Positions 13,801 through 25,510 are shown, counted from the stretch's first letter. The stretch: DNA of 64,000 bases from Temnothorax longispinosus (GCF_030848805.1 NC_092359.1:434001-498000), one strand, 5' to 3'. Translations and numbers: made by a program. Notes: generated by a model not told the origin, from the letters alone.

Positions 13801-16800
13801 CTATATTTTTGTAATATAGACATCAATTTTATTTACTTTGATTTTCGTGCAAAGTTTATATACCATACTTTTGTTGTTTCTTTCTTATTATCAAAGAAAA
13901 GAGGCTGATATTAGTAATACTTTTGTGTAGGGATTATCCAAAACATTATCAATATTGTATCAAACGTAGATATGAATAGTTGGTCTTTCATCGGGTCTGT
14001 TCGGCGACCTACGTGTCAAAATGCCATTGTACCGTTATCGGACAATACATCGCCAGTTCCGCCGTGCCTTCTCGAGCGCGTGTATTTCTCGAGCACGTCC
14101 CGCGGCTTTTTGCCAGTGGGCAAAATTGCGATAGCACACGAGGAAAGGTATTACATAAAGCTAGAAGCCCGGCTTCCATAGCGTAATCCAAGAATAAATC
14201 GTCGCCGGGCGGCGGGTCCTCTCGCGCTAAGAAGATTACTTTCGATCCGCCCCGTCTCTATGGACGACAGATGCCGTCTTTGAAAGCGCCCTTTGCTCAT
14301 TTAGTCAATGTAAACGACGATAAATCGATCTGATGTAAAGAATGTGTGTTAAATACAGATGAATTAATAATGGAAGTTCAAAAAGATCATATTTGACTTT
14401 TTTATTGTAAGAAGTTTTACGATAAAATATATCGAAATAAAAAGAATAGATCTAATAAAAATAAAAATAAAAGTAAAAATTAAGTTTCCCACACAGCGGT
14501 CAAGAAATTTGATATTTTAGATAGTCCTTGTTAGGTGCAATTATAAATAGAATAAGATATTGTCAAAGTTAGGTAACTACACTTGTGAGTGGAGTACACC
14601 CTATGTCGACGAGTACGCGATAATTACATCGCGGTATCGTGCGACGCGACACCTACGGGGACACGACATTAAAGAGTTGTTCCGGCGCGGAGAGTTAGTT
14701 TATCATTAGGTGTATCATTAGGAGAACAATGACGACGTAACGCGAGCGGCGTCGCGCGTATCAAATGCCGATTGCGGCGTGTACGCGCTTGTACGTGAAA
14801 GTACAAAAAGCAATTAAAGTAGAACGTAATGTGCAGAATGAGCGAGGGATATTTCCTGATGATAAATCCTCACCATGTATACCGTTATATTACTTTTGTA
14901 ATTACTGTGTTTTTGTATTACTTGTTTCTTTACTATTTTTATACATAAAGCTTTCAGTCACGAGAAACGCAGTCTTGTGAATTTTAGAGTCATTATTCTC
15001 TCTTTTAAGTGGAACTTTGTTCAGATTATTGTTATTCCTAAACTATAATAGAAAATTAGTAATAGCGAAAATATGCAACTGTGTATTTTCAAGTGCGACG
15101 TGTATAAATTAAATTATTCGCATATCAACAGCCATAACAGCCATAACAAGTTCTTTTATGAAAATATATTTCTTTAAAAGTTTAACTTGAATTGAATCTA
15201 ATATCGAAGTATTAAAATTCCTTTATGATCGGTAGATATTCGCTAAAGGGCTAAAGTAAAATTTTTCTACGATCAATCGATGGAGAGGTCAGCATACTCT
15301 TTCGAGGGAGAGAAAGGAAAGGATGGACGGAGAGCCAGACAAGTAATAAAAAACTGTTTCGATCGGCAAGAGAGTGACCGATGCTGGCCGACTACAAGGA
15401 AATGGGCGGTCATGAACACGTTTCCGAGCCACTCAATGGGACGGCAACGTGTTGCCACAATAGAAACTTTTTGCAATAACATGTTTCCGATACAATAAAT
15501 ACCAAAGCCGTACATGCATACTTTACGGTGAGTGGTCAATATTGTTCGAGAAGTTTCGGACAAAACGAACGCAGGTATCGCAACTCAGGATGCATTTTAC
15601 AAAGAAAAAGGTTATTGGCGTTCTTAAACATTAAGATAATTAAACATAATTAAAATTGGATTCCCATTTTGCGTATTTCGGTGAGTAAAATTTAAACTAG
15701 GAATAAACTTTTGTCTGTATCACATGAAAGTGATTTGTAAGCTTAATTGAACTTTCGTTACTTTGTGTGCCTTGTGAATGCGAAAAGTTTTATTTCATCA
15801 CAACCCTGCGAAGCTACGTTTACCACGCATCGATTATATGATAATATGAAATCGTTGAGCGTCAATGCGTAAACAATAGCACACGAGCGGATTGCCTGAA
15901 CCACAGCTTTCTACGTAATTATGGAAAGCAGATGCTATTTATTCTTTATCGTGACACATTTCGATGCACACGCCATGACGCTTTGATACCTTCGCCATGG
16001 GAGACATCCGTTATTCTGTTTTATAACAGATTACCCGTTACGCGTTTTTAGGCGTGCGTGCTCAATTCAATTGCGCTTTGCTCCAATTTATTCGTTAATT
16101 TTAATATTATCGTAATAATCTGCAGCTAAAATTAAAATTAACGGATAAATTATATAAAAAGAAAAAATTGTTAAACCGTTTTCCAATAAAACGTTATGGA
16201 GCATCATCCGTTAACTTTAAACTGCTTTTGAATTATATTATTGACTTGAATGATACCTATTTCAATTATTGCAAAAATAGCAGATGTCTTGTACATCGAA
16301 GATACACAAGAAGTGTCTTAAAGTTTATGGTTTGGTCGTTTAGTGGATAAATTATATCGTAGCGAGACAATATGAGGCACTCAATAACGATTAAACTAAT
16401 AAAATATAACAAAAAATAATTTAAAAAAAAAAACCAAACTATTCTTTATAGTATATTACAGTTCCATGCAAGTCCACGATTCGTTTTTTTTTTCTTTTCG
16501 AAATTGAGTCATTTGTGCTAACGTAACGTACTTATTGAATTTTTGATGACATTTAATGAGCTTTTAACACATGTGCCTCGACATTGCCTCAGACGGTATA
16601 GCGACATGCCACCGCGATAGTTGAGATATGAAACGCTCGATAATCGCGCGCGCTGGTATTCCAGAGATCGAACGACGCGACACGCATGCGACGGAAACAG
16701 AAGTTTCGTTCGACTTGAAAACTTGCACCCTTTGTTTGCAATGTGTATGCGATCCTCACGCGTTGAACGTAGACAAGCAAATATCCTCTCGATTAATATT

Positions 16801-17681
16801 CACACCCAATTAAGATCTATTCTAGAATTTACTTCTCGAGCGAGAAATTTTTTCACGAATAGCAGTCTGCATTGGCATTTCTCGCGTCTACTCGTTCGAC
16901 TATATTAAATGCATCGGATGCGTCACGATTCACGTTTCAGACGATAAAAAACGGCATCGATTTCGCCGCCTAACATCCACACACGCGATGGAGCACCGAT
17001 CTTTAACGAGGGATACGATGTCGCGAACACGTTCATGTTTAATTTTCTCTGGATTTTAATGTTTTATACTTGACAGCAGAACCCTCACGGCGTATACCGG
17101 GGTATGCCGGTAAACCGAATCTTAACGTTAAAAGGTAAAAATTTGGAGATTCGGAAATCGCGTGCCACGTTCATTGAGCATTTGAGCAAATCGCGTAAAG
17201 AGGAAATTAACAAATATGGATACACAGCCCGCGGATCGATCCCGGAGCGAATCAGCACGGTGTGACGGGGTCGGGAAAGCCGCTCCCAAAAGGGAGGAGG
17301 ATCTTCCTTCCTCTCGTTCGAGAAGTGGCGATGGACGAAAATGCAGGATTTTAAAAGCAAGCACCGTGCACCGGTTGAAATACTTGAAATACGCGGAGGA
17401 AGAAAGAGAGCGAAATGGGGGGGAGAGAAAGAGACGAAAATAGAGAGCGGGGGCAGAAAACCTCCTCGAAGCCAAATCGAGAGAGGAGGAGAGACGAACG
17501 GAGAGAGAGAGAGAGAAAGAGAAGAGCAAGAAAAGCCAAGTGACTCCTCGCGGCAAACTCGACTGGTTACCCCTCCCTCGTCTCTCGCCCTGTTTTTTTG
17601 GACACTTAGGACATCGTGCACTCACCTACGCACACGCAACTCTCTCGCATGCTACCCACATATGTATGTATACACAGTATA

Positions 17682-17698
17682 TACACACACACACACAC
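17682..17698. repeat. (CA)n microsatellite
   Basis: Pure CA run of about 17 bases, between TATGTA-rich sequence and the GC-rich block. Confidence 0.85.
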
Positions 17699-19640
17699 GT
17701 ATAGAAACGTTACACGCGAGTTCCCCCCCCCCTCTCTCTCTTTCTCCTTTTCTCTCGCCATCCTTTCGTACTCCGAATACTCCGGATAATAAATACATAC
17801 TTACGTGTCGAGATGCATACATGCGAGAGCTAAGCCTCGGCGACGACGTTGGCGGCTACGAGGACGCACGAGGACCAAGGCGGCGACGGCGGCGATCGAC
17901 GATAGCGGTAGGAATCGTCGTGATGGTCGTGGCGGTGGTAGGTGGTAGCGGTCGTAACGGTGTACGGTAGTAGCGGCGATGTCGATTGTCGCGGATACCC
18001 TGAGAGATGTCCGCGAACACGGCAGCGGCACCGACGGCACCGACGGCTTAGACTTCCGTCGGCGCGGGCGACGACTCGCGGACGACGGCGACAGTGACGG
18101 CAAGACTTCGCCGACGGGCACGAGAGAGACGTCCAGAACACGGCGTTCGCGGGTTGCCTCCTCGGTGGCCGTACATCGGCGGAGATGGTGGAGTCGTCGC
18201 GGACTCGTGGAGTCTCGACGGGGGCGGGGGTGCGCGCGCGCGTGCGAGAACGCTCACGGTCGTTCGGTGTGTGTCTGTCCCTCTCTCGCTCTCTCGGACG
18301 AGCGTCGTTAGCTCTCACTCGCGCACCTACCAGCTTCGTTTCTTACTTCCTTTCTTTCTTCTCGCGGTTTCACCTCTTCCGATCGCCGTTTCTTTCACTT
18401 GGCCGTGTGTCTCTCTGCCCGTCTCTTTCTCTCGCGCGCGTTCGCCGCGCTCTCCTGCCTGTCCGTCAGTAACCTAGAAAGCGGCCGCGGCGGCCATTCA
18501 GGATTACGGGACCTCCGTCCGTCCGTCCGTCCACCTCTTGCTCGCCTCTCGTCGAAATCAAATGACGGGGCTCTCTTCCTCTCTCTCCCTCTCCCTCTCT
18601 CGTCTTCAGTCCTTCTCTCTCTACCCAGCGAAATTTCGCACACGATTTCTCCACGTTCCGCCCGCGTCCGAGGTCGGAGTTGTCGACGCGAAGATGAATA
18701 GATGATGCTGCTGTGCTCACGCCGCGAGCGCATGCACGTTTCGTTCGCCCATTACGGCACGCTCGCTCGTGCTCTCCTCGCGTTGCACGACGACGAATCG
18801 ACTCCGAGCGGGCGTAGGCTACGACTACGACGAGATTCTTCCACGCGGACGGCGCGGCGGACGGACACGACACGCTCGCGGACTCGCGACCAGCGACGCT
18901 CGGAGCAGTCGGAGCTGTACGCGATACCGACCAACCGACCGGCGCGCGATCGCCACACCACACGACCACACGACCACACCGCTCTACTATCGACACTGTG
19001 CAGTGTGCTCCTCCTTTCTTCTCTCCTTCTCTGTCCCTCTTTCTCTCACGGCGCGCACACTGTTGACTGTACTGCTGTACTCACTCTAGTCACTCTGCTC
19101 ACTAGTCACTGGGCGACGGGCGTACGATCGCGATCGCACAGCCACGCACAGCGGGCACAGCGGCGGTGCGGCAGATCGGCGGGGAGCAACGAGGAGCGAG
19201 CCGAGCGACCGAACAGGGTGAACCGTGCGAGCGCGTGAGCTGCGAGCTCCCCTGCTCCTTTGGTTGGGTCGTTGGGTGTGCTCGAACTCGAAAGGCGGCG
19301 AGCCGCGGTTAAGCGGCAACGACGGCCACAGCGACGACAGCGACGATTCCGACCACGACCACGACGGCACCGACCAACGACAAACGCGCGACCGTGACGG
19401 CGCGGCGGCGTTGCCCTTACGTCTTACGTGCCGTGTCGCGCGACACAACCGCGAATCGCGAATCGCGACGTGCGCGCGGCTCGGTCCCCAGTCCTCGACG
19501 CTCAGGGATATTCGCCCATTTGTGACAACGTTCCCGCGTACTCCGAACTCCGAGATGCCCCGCGTTAACGACCGACCGTCCCCCACCTATCGCCACGCAC
19601 ACGCACCACGCACGGACGCACGGCACTTGGATTTTTCAAG

Positions 19641-19670
19641 ATGGCGGCGCGCTCCGCCAAGCGCCGCCAT
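19641..19670. promoter_or_regulatory. inverted pair of YY1/Pho-like sites
   Basis: ATGGCGGCGC (19641-19650) and its exact reverse complement GCGCCGCCAT (19661-19670) are separated by 10 bases. The left copy sits in the context CAAGATGGCGGC, which matches the core-promoter YY1 motif known from animals; GCCGCCAT is also the Pho core in flies. Position within a CpG-rich block supports a promoter role. The ATG in the left copy opens a 38-codon frame with no recognisable product. Confidence 0.45.
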
Positions 19671-19868
19671 CAGTCATCCAGCGATCCAGCTGGCCGCGCG
19701 TCATTTAAATTCGACGCCGTCGCGTCGTTCACCTCGAGCTCGAGTTGTCGTCTAGCTGTCTAGCGGCTGGCGGCGTTATTGATTCGTTTTACATTTGAAA
19801 ATAAACGAAAGTTGAAAAGGGAATAACCTGACTTAAAATACCTAGGGTTATATTACTCCGCATGAATA

Positions 19869-19926
19869 TTTATTTTTCAAATACGATATATAAGATTACG
19901 TACTAAACCTTGCGAAGAATTTTATT
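19869..19926 (-). terminator. candidate poly(A) signals of the MACROD gene
   Basis: On the minus strand AATAAA occurs at 19926-19921, about 40 bases after the MACROD stop codon, and again at 19874-19869. Either could direct cleavage. The first is very close to the stop, so the 3' UTR would be short. Confidence 0.5.
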
Positions 19927-19964
19927 TCGCACAAGTAGAAACTTATCTATCAACAAACATTTAA

Positions 19965-21013
19965 TTAAGTTGCAAAGTACTTTTGCAACAGCTCCTCATA
20001 TATATCTTTATCGCTTTCCAGAAATAAGCAAAAGATGATTCTATCCACCTGAAAAATAATAAAAATTTCATGTGCTTTATTTTTGGTCGTAAAATAACAC
20101 GTTGTTGAATATATATGCAGTCTTACAGCATCTTTATTATCGAGAAGAAACTTCTTAACTGTCGATAAAGCCACTTTGGCCGCTGGTCTTTGCGGATATC
20201 CGTAAATTCCAGTAGATATGCATGGAAATGCGACAGTACGCAGATGATTTTCTTTAACCAGAATCAGACTATTCTCGTAACATTCTTTCAATTTATCCGG
20301 CTTTTCACCTTGCGGACCGACAGTATGGATAATATCTGAAACAAAGTTATTTAAACGTTATGTGTTTAATAAGTTATATAAATTGTGTTGAGTTGAGCTC
20401 TTGCACGTGTGTATTGTGTATTACTCACATTTAGCTGGCAGCATATAACCTCCCGAGATTTTAGCTTCGCCAACTCTACATCCTCCCAACGTTGCGCATT
20501 CTTTCCTTAAATTTGGTCCTGCTGCTCGGTGAATAGCTCCGTCGACTGAAATATATACAAATTTATTATTTGATATAGAAATATTTTATATCTCTCAAGC
20601 ATACAAAATGTTCTAATGGGAATATCTTGTACCTCCACCACCTCCCAAAAGACTCGAATTAGCAGCATTGACAATCACGTCTATCTCGAGCGACGTTATG
20701 TCTCCTTGCCACATCGATACTTTCTTAGCCACAGCCTCGTCGACTTTTTCAACTTTTTCAACAGTTTTGGCGATATTGGATTTGTTTTTGTCCCAATACT
20801 CTGACCATGTGGGAATCTGATCAAGAGTCGTTACCTTTGCCTTGTAAAAGTTCCTCTTTTCCTCTGGCGACATGGTCAAGAATTTTTCTATTTACAGAAA
20901 TAACGGAAAAATATTAAGATACTCTACAGCTTGGATTATTGTTTTCTATTTGATTGATCAGTCATTGGAACTATTGGAAGCGATTCCTTACGTTTCTCGT
21001 CTTCGAACGACAT
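19965..21013 (-). CDS. MACROD-type macrodomain ADP-ribosyl hydrolase, five exons
   Basis: Proteins of the MACROD1/2 family bind ADP-ribose and remove single ADP-ribose units from acidic residues, and deacetylate O-acetyl-ADP-ribose; that is family knowledge. Coding exons on the minus strand: 21013-20992, 20887-20633, 20545-20429, 20335-20127 and 20048-19965, all GT-AG, with phases that join exactly to 228 aa. An N-terminal helical part with WSEYW (35-39) precedes the macrodomain (about 62-228). Visible motifs are GDIT (69-72), NAAN (81-84), the glycine loop LLGGGG (87-92) running into VDG (93-95) and HRAAG (98-102), IHTVGP (134-139), and STGIYGYP (172-179), the family's ligand-binding loops. 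No key residue is missing. The 22-nt first coding exon ends in GTAAGG; joining it gives an N-terminus resembling vertebrate MACROD2, where a similar Glu/Lys-rich helix precedes the same position. Translation from the ATG at 20873 would also work. Whether it is MACROD1 or MACROD2 cannot be settled. No mitochondrial targeting peptide is obvious. Confidence 0.9.
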
Positions 21014-21490
21014 CTTTCCTTCGGACTCGATGGAAGCGGCCGAACTGCCCCTCACTCCTCTCGGCAAGAAATTCTCAAGGACACGAGCGCGTCTAAGCCT
21101 AAAGGAGCAACTAACAACGGTCGCCTAGAAACCAAAAGCAGCGTTCTCGCAACTCTCGGAAGTCACGCGAGTTCTCTCTCTCTCTCATCAGTTCAGATAT
21201 GCTCTTCTGCCTTACTTTCAGCGTCAGCATATTCCACGGCGCGAGAATCACTCCGAACTCCGAGAGATCATCCTGTCAATCATCAACGTCGCGTTCCCAT
21301 CCCACGAACGACCATGCAAGCGATGCGAGCCGTGCAGATTGCAGATTGCAGGGTCGTCGCTTGCCGTATATCATATATCTCGGGTGAATCGTTACGTTAC
21401 GAAAATAACTCCGCTTTGGCCTCTGCTCGGGATCACTCGCGATTGCGATGACGTGCGATGACGAGCGATTCCAGTTTCCAGTTCCAGTCA
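21014..21490 (-). promoter_or_regulatory. probable 5' UTR and promoter of the MACROD gene
   Basis: Moderately GC-rich sequence immediately upstream of the MACROD start codon on the minus strand, rich in CpG compared with the AT-rich DNA beyond 21550. No TATA box stands out, in keeping with a dispersed housekeeping promoter. Open frames in both directions here have no recognisable domains. The start site of transcription is not determined. Confidence 0.4.
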
Positions 21491-21663
21491 ATGTTGTTAA
21501 CGCCGGACGCCGGTTTTTTCGCGCATGCGCGTCAAATGCGGCTTCAGTTTAGTAGTAAAAGCTAGTTCATTAATCAGTCATTAATAGCTCGTTCAAAATT
21601 TTCTAAATATTTTTGAAAATGTTTCTATATTTTTCAATTGTTTGAAAGGCCGTCTACAACAGG

Positions 21664-21780
21664 TGTAGTAAGCTTTGATCCGTAAGAAGAGCTTTGACCA
21701 ATCACAGTCGATTATTATTCTCCTCACATTTGACTGTGTGATTAGTCAGTCAATTACGGCTCAAAAGCTTAAAAACTACA
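21664..21780. mobile_element. imperfect foldback (MITE-like) element
   Basis: The left end starts TGTAGTAAGCTTTGATCCGTAA and continues to CCAATCACAG. The right end, read as its reverse complement, gives the same order (TGTAGT, AAGCTTTTGAGCCGTAA, ACTAATCACA) with small gaps. The whole unit folds into a stem of roughly 50 bp with mismatches. Size and form fit a degenerate non-autonomous DNA transposon. No transposase is present. Confidence 0.6.
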
Positions 21781-21782
21781 CT

Positions 21783-21902
21783 CTTCTTTTCAGCTGAGGT
21801 TGCACGATTCATCTTTCTTTCTTTTTCTTTTCATGTTGGAGAGAAAAAGAAAAAAGATGAACCGTGCAACCAAACAAGTTCAGCTGTTCAGCTGAAAAGA
21901 AC
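21783..21902. mobile_element. second foldback element adjoining the first
   Basis: Arms at about 21783-21816 (TTCTTTTCAGCTGA, then GGTTGCACG, then TTCATCTTT) and about 21852-21902 are reverse complements, with roughly 15 extra bases containing a repeated CAGCTG in the right arm. The loop is a purine/pyrimidine-biased run. It begins only two bases after the preceding foldback, so the two may be nested or parts of one composite element. Confidence 0.6.
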
Positions 21903-22243
21903 AGAACAGACCTATTACTATTATTAGTTCTCTCGATCGGCGATAGGACTGCTGTCGCCATCTGGCAATTTCAACAGGCTTTTCGTTCAGTTCGTGCTGC
22001 ATTTTCCATGGGTATATAGGGTGTCATCTGGAAGCAACGTCCTACAACGTTGAGAATTTTTTGCACAAGGGTAATTACTTGATGGTAAATGTCTTCCGTA
22101 ATGGGAAGATTGGTAGAAAATTTGTCGTGAGCGTTAAAATTTTCCAGAACTCTAATCTATTATAGAACCCCGAGAGTAACGAGAAAGCGTAGAAAAATGA
22201 AACTAAAGAGTATTGACTTTTGTGTAAGTATATTAAGCAATTT

Positions 22244-22349
22244 CCAGGTAGCAGAGTGACGTCAAGTGACATATAATAACGTCTTAATGACGTCTCTGAC
22301 GTCAATAAAATGTCATTAAAACGTCTTTAGACGTCATCCTGCTACCTGG
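22244..22349. mobile_element. 106-bp element with 20-bp terminal inverted repeats
   Basis: Left terminus 22244-22263 and right terminus 22330-22349 are 20-base inverted repeats with two mismatches, beginning CCAGGTAGCAG and containing TGACGTC. The interior repeats ACGTC-like units (TGACGTC, AACGTCTT, TGACGTCT). A partial relative lies at 28649-28678. The form is that of a MITE. No coding capacity. Confidence 0.75.
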
Positions 22350-25080
22350 GTTCTTTCCTCTTTAGGGGAGGCACCTCTAATGACCTTGTCTTTTTCATAT
22401 ACATATAAGTAGATCATCCTTCTAAGTAACCTAAAGATTTCAACCGTCGCTCGTTATTCATTAAAAAAGCTGTTAACGAAATAAGTTTGAAAAATATAAT
22501 ATTGAGTTATTCTCAGTATTGAAAGACATAATTAAATGATTAATACATGTATGTGAAAATAATACATGATGCATGTATAAGCGAGGACCCTCCCTCCCCC
22601 CTGCATTCTTACTCTAAAAAAAACCCAAACCCAACTTGTGTATTACTGTGGGACAGAGGACAGAGTTATACATACATACATATGTATATCTACCTTTTTA
22701 GTGACCCTTATACGAAAGTTATTTCTTAACATAAAATGGTTCCACATATGGGTTTCCAATTTAATTTCTACGCGAACCGTACAATAATAAACCTTGTTGT
22801 AAAAAATATATTTACCACGTCTTTATAACAAGGTCCATCATTGTATAATATATATATAAATACCTTCTTAAATGTACATTCGAAAATTACGTTCTATTCA
22901 TTAAATATATTTGATTAATAACTTTTTGTCTTTTTAGTAAACAACGAGCGACAGTTAAAACCTTTTGAAGATTACTGAGAGGATGACTTTTGTAATATAT
23001 GTGACAAGGACCATTAGAATCGTTAGATATCCGTCCACATATAACTTGTACTTGTACAGAGATCGATGAGAAAAGTGGGAGAAAGTCGATAGAGTGAAGA
23101 ACCGTTAGAATAAAATAAATAGACGGTCAACGACTGTTTGTGACAACAGATCGATATCAGTCGCAATAATGAACCATGGCAAGTTTCGGCTCACGTTACC
23201 AGCATTCGCTAGAAATACAGACCATCAGTGTAACGTATGTACATTATATATATCACGTAAAATTATGCGGTCTAATTATGCATCGATTGACGTGAACGAT
23301 ATATGTAGATAATTTTACTGCGGTTTATATATGAATCAAGCTGGAATGAATCGAGATTTGCGTGGGCGTACTCATTCGTGGGCGTTTATACGAAAATATG
23401 CCTTCAGCACAGAGACATTAACCCATCCCATTTGATATATCGTTCTCGCTCTTGGCGCAGTCACGTAAATGCCATAGTTTTGTGCTTCGTAACTAAACCG
23501 GTTGCACTTACTTCCACTCTTCAACACAAAATCCCAAGATAAATCTCGGGATAAATTTTCCACGAAAAAGGGCGAAAGGTTTCTGCGGGAAATTTGCTCT
23601 ACTTTAAGATCGAGTTTACAATTGCAAGGGTTGCATGTAAAAATGTAGCTTAGTTATGTATTTCACGCATTTTTTCTCAAATTATTGAAAATATCTAGTT
23701 TATTTCAATGTTTTTTTGAATATTTCTTTGCATATTATACGTATAACTTTTACGTGCACAATTTTATAAATGTTGCCTATAGGTTTTGTTATGTTTTATT
23801 GCCCTATTTTACATTTTGCCCTAAACTTTAAAATATACTATTTTGCTATTTCTTTATTAAGTGAGGCTTATAATATATAATATACAGCGCAAACAAAATA
23901 TTATAAGAGAAAGAAAATCCATCGCGTAATTACGTTGGACATCTGAATTTCTGAAATTACGCTGACAGATTACAGATTCAATTCATTGCATTGGCAATAT
24001 TGGCATTACGCTGTGCGTAATAATTTCGTGAATCTTAATGCTCTTATAGGAGCCCTTAAAATATATATTCTGTAGAAGCCGCGCGTTTATCCAGTTTGAG
24101 GAGAGATTGACGGTTCGACGGTATATTTCCAACTTTCGAATAACGAGCCGCCCACGTCGGGTCACCGAAATATGACCTCTGCGATCCCGCATATGTATTC
24201 GTCTGTATAGTAAGACTTATAGTTGCACCACTACACCGCGCCGCGCCTGTGCTGTGTGCTGCATCACGTATCTTCGCCCGTAGCCCGTAGCGAGAATGAA
24301 AAAGTGACGGAAAGGAAGTTCTTGTCAGAGCTTGTGTGTGCTACTTGCACACGAGTTATTATATATGATACCCGGTGTGTTTATGATTAAAAAAGTTTTG
24401 AAATATATTAAGAAATAAACTACACGAGATTACGGCGGGTCTTACTTCTCAGCGGGGAAACTTGTGTGTGCGAATAAAAAAAAAATAGAAACCTAAGGTA
24501 ATCTTTATTTCTTCGCCTTCGTCAGTAATAATTAACAAAGAAGATGGTTTAATTCGACCCGACTGGTCATTTATTAATATAATATTCAAGGATATCCAAC
24601 ATTTCGACTATGATTTGTGGTCCTTTATCAAGTCCTTGAAAAGATAGAAAGATAAAAGTGTCATTCTTCAAAAACTCCTTGAACTTTTCTCGGTTAACTT
24701 CCTTAATCTTTTCTGATTGTGAGAAGATAAGTACGCGTCTTTTGTTAGATCTCTTTCATTAATAACGAGCATACGCGAGTATGAAAATTGTTGGACTGAA
24801 GCAGATATTGTACATTCTCGATTTATATCTAATATATATATATATATATCTTCAAGTAAAATTTGTTGTCGATGTCGATGCCGATGTATGGCAAAACGAG
24901 GGAGCTAATTATAATAAAGTAACGACTTTAATTTCTATTCGCAAAAGGAGTCGGGAAAGCTATCGAGTAATTTTTTTTGGAATATGTCGAAGGAAGAAAA
25001 ATTGCGAGTTTCTTAATTTTGCTTCGTTTTTATATTTATGCTTGCGCGAAGTATATCACAGTCTCGGCTAAATTCAATGT
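22350..25080. other. AT-rich intergenic DNA between MACROD and LAMP
   Basis: About 2.7 kb with no open frame that resembles a protein and no clear splice pattern. It holds a (TA)n run at 24832-24849. A slightly more GC-rich patch lies near 24220-24310. Promoter elements for LAMP may begin in its right part, but none can be named. Confidence 0.5.
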
Positions 25081-25510
25081 AGATTCGATGCACGTTTGAT
25101 GTGAATGAACAGTCTCTGACAACGAGACGGCTGATATCGGCGCCGACGCCGACGCCGACGTCGACGGCGACGTCGACGTCGACGTCATCGGCGGGGAAGC
25201 GGCGGCGGTGGTGGCACCGGTGGCCGGAGTAGTGCTTTTTCCACCGGGTTGTGCAGAACGGCAGCCGCGTAGTAGCGCATGCTGAAAACCGCCCCGCTAT
25301 CGATCCGTCCACGGTCCCGAGCTTTCTCTCGCTTCTCCTCACAAGCCTCGCGAACGTCGCCACCGAGCAACCGTCCTGTTGCCGAGCATACGTATCGGGC
25401 GCGATTTTATATATATTTCCGCGTAACAACATATCCTTCCTCGTTCTTCCGTCTAATTTGATTGGCACGTAACGAGTGCCCTAGGAAGTAGGATCAACAG
25501 CGGCAGCGTT
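25081..25510 (+). promoter_or_regulatory. CpG-rich upstream region and 5' UTR of the LAMP gene
   Basis: GC- and CpG-rich sequence directly before the LAMP start codon, in contrast to AT-rich DNA on its left. It includes the GACGTC/GCCGAC hexamer array at 25139-25189. Open frames on both strands are compositional. It most likely contains the transcription start and 5' UTR of LAMP; the exact start is not visible. Confidence 0.5.
25139..25189. repeat. GCCGAC/GACGTC hexamer-like tandem array
   Basis: Repeated GCCGAC units pass into repeated GACGTC units over about 50 bases. GACGTC is self-complementary, so the tract is partly palindromic, and each unit carries an ACGT core. Confidence 0.85.

Larger units (their letters stand above)
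1..17084. other. AT-rich region without a recognisable gene
   Basis: About 17 kb of mostly AT-rich DNA. The open frames are short (none above about 117 codons), show no family I recognise, and lack convincing paired splice sites. The longest, at 2645-2950 and 3338-3691 on the plus strand, have no recognisable domain. If the GC-rich block at 17.1-19.8 kb is the first exon of a minus-strand gene, this stretch would be a long intron of it, but no downstream exon can be named. Simple repeats and one perfect palindrome are listed separately. Confidence 0.5.
17085..19790 (-). promoter_or_regulatory. CpG-rich block: probable promoter and 5' UTR exon of a minus-strand gene
   Basis: About 2.7 kb, very rich in GC and CpG, with open frames on both strands in many phases. 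They translate to Arg/Ser/Pro/Thr-rich low-complexity sequence with no recognisable domain, as expected from GC-rich noncoding DNA rather than a protein. Two good splice donors lie on the minus strand: GTAAGT at 17804-17799 and GTGAGT (after CGTAG) at 17625-17620. An inverted pair of YY1/Pho-like motifs sits at 19641-19670, near the end closest to MACROD. Together these suggest a minus-strand transcript starting near 19.2-19.7 kb, with a long untranslated first exon spliced to exons left of here or outside the window. The orientation is inferred. A plus-strand or bidirectional promoter is also possible. Confidence 0.45.

Noticed and set aside
17085..19755. Many open frames of 100-209 codons on both strands
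   Set aside because: High GC makes stop codons rare. The translations are low-complexity Arg/Ser/Pro/Thr mixtures, overlap in all frames, and match no known domain.
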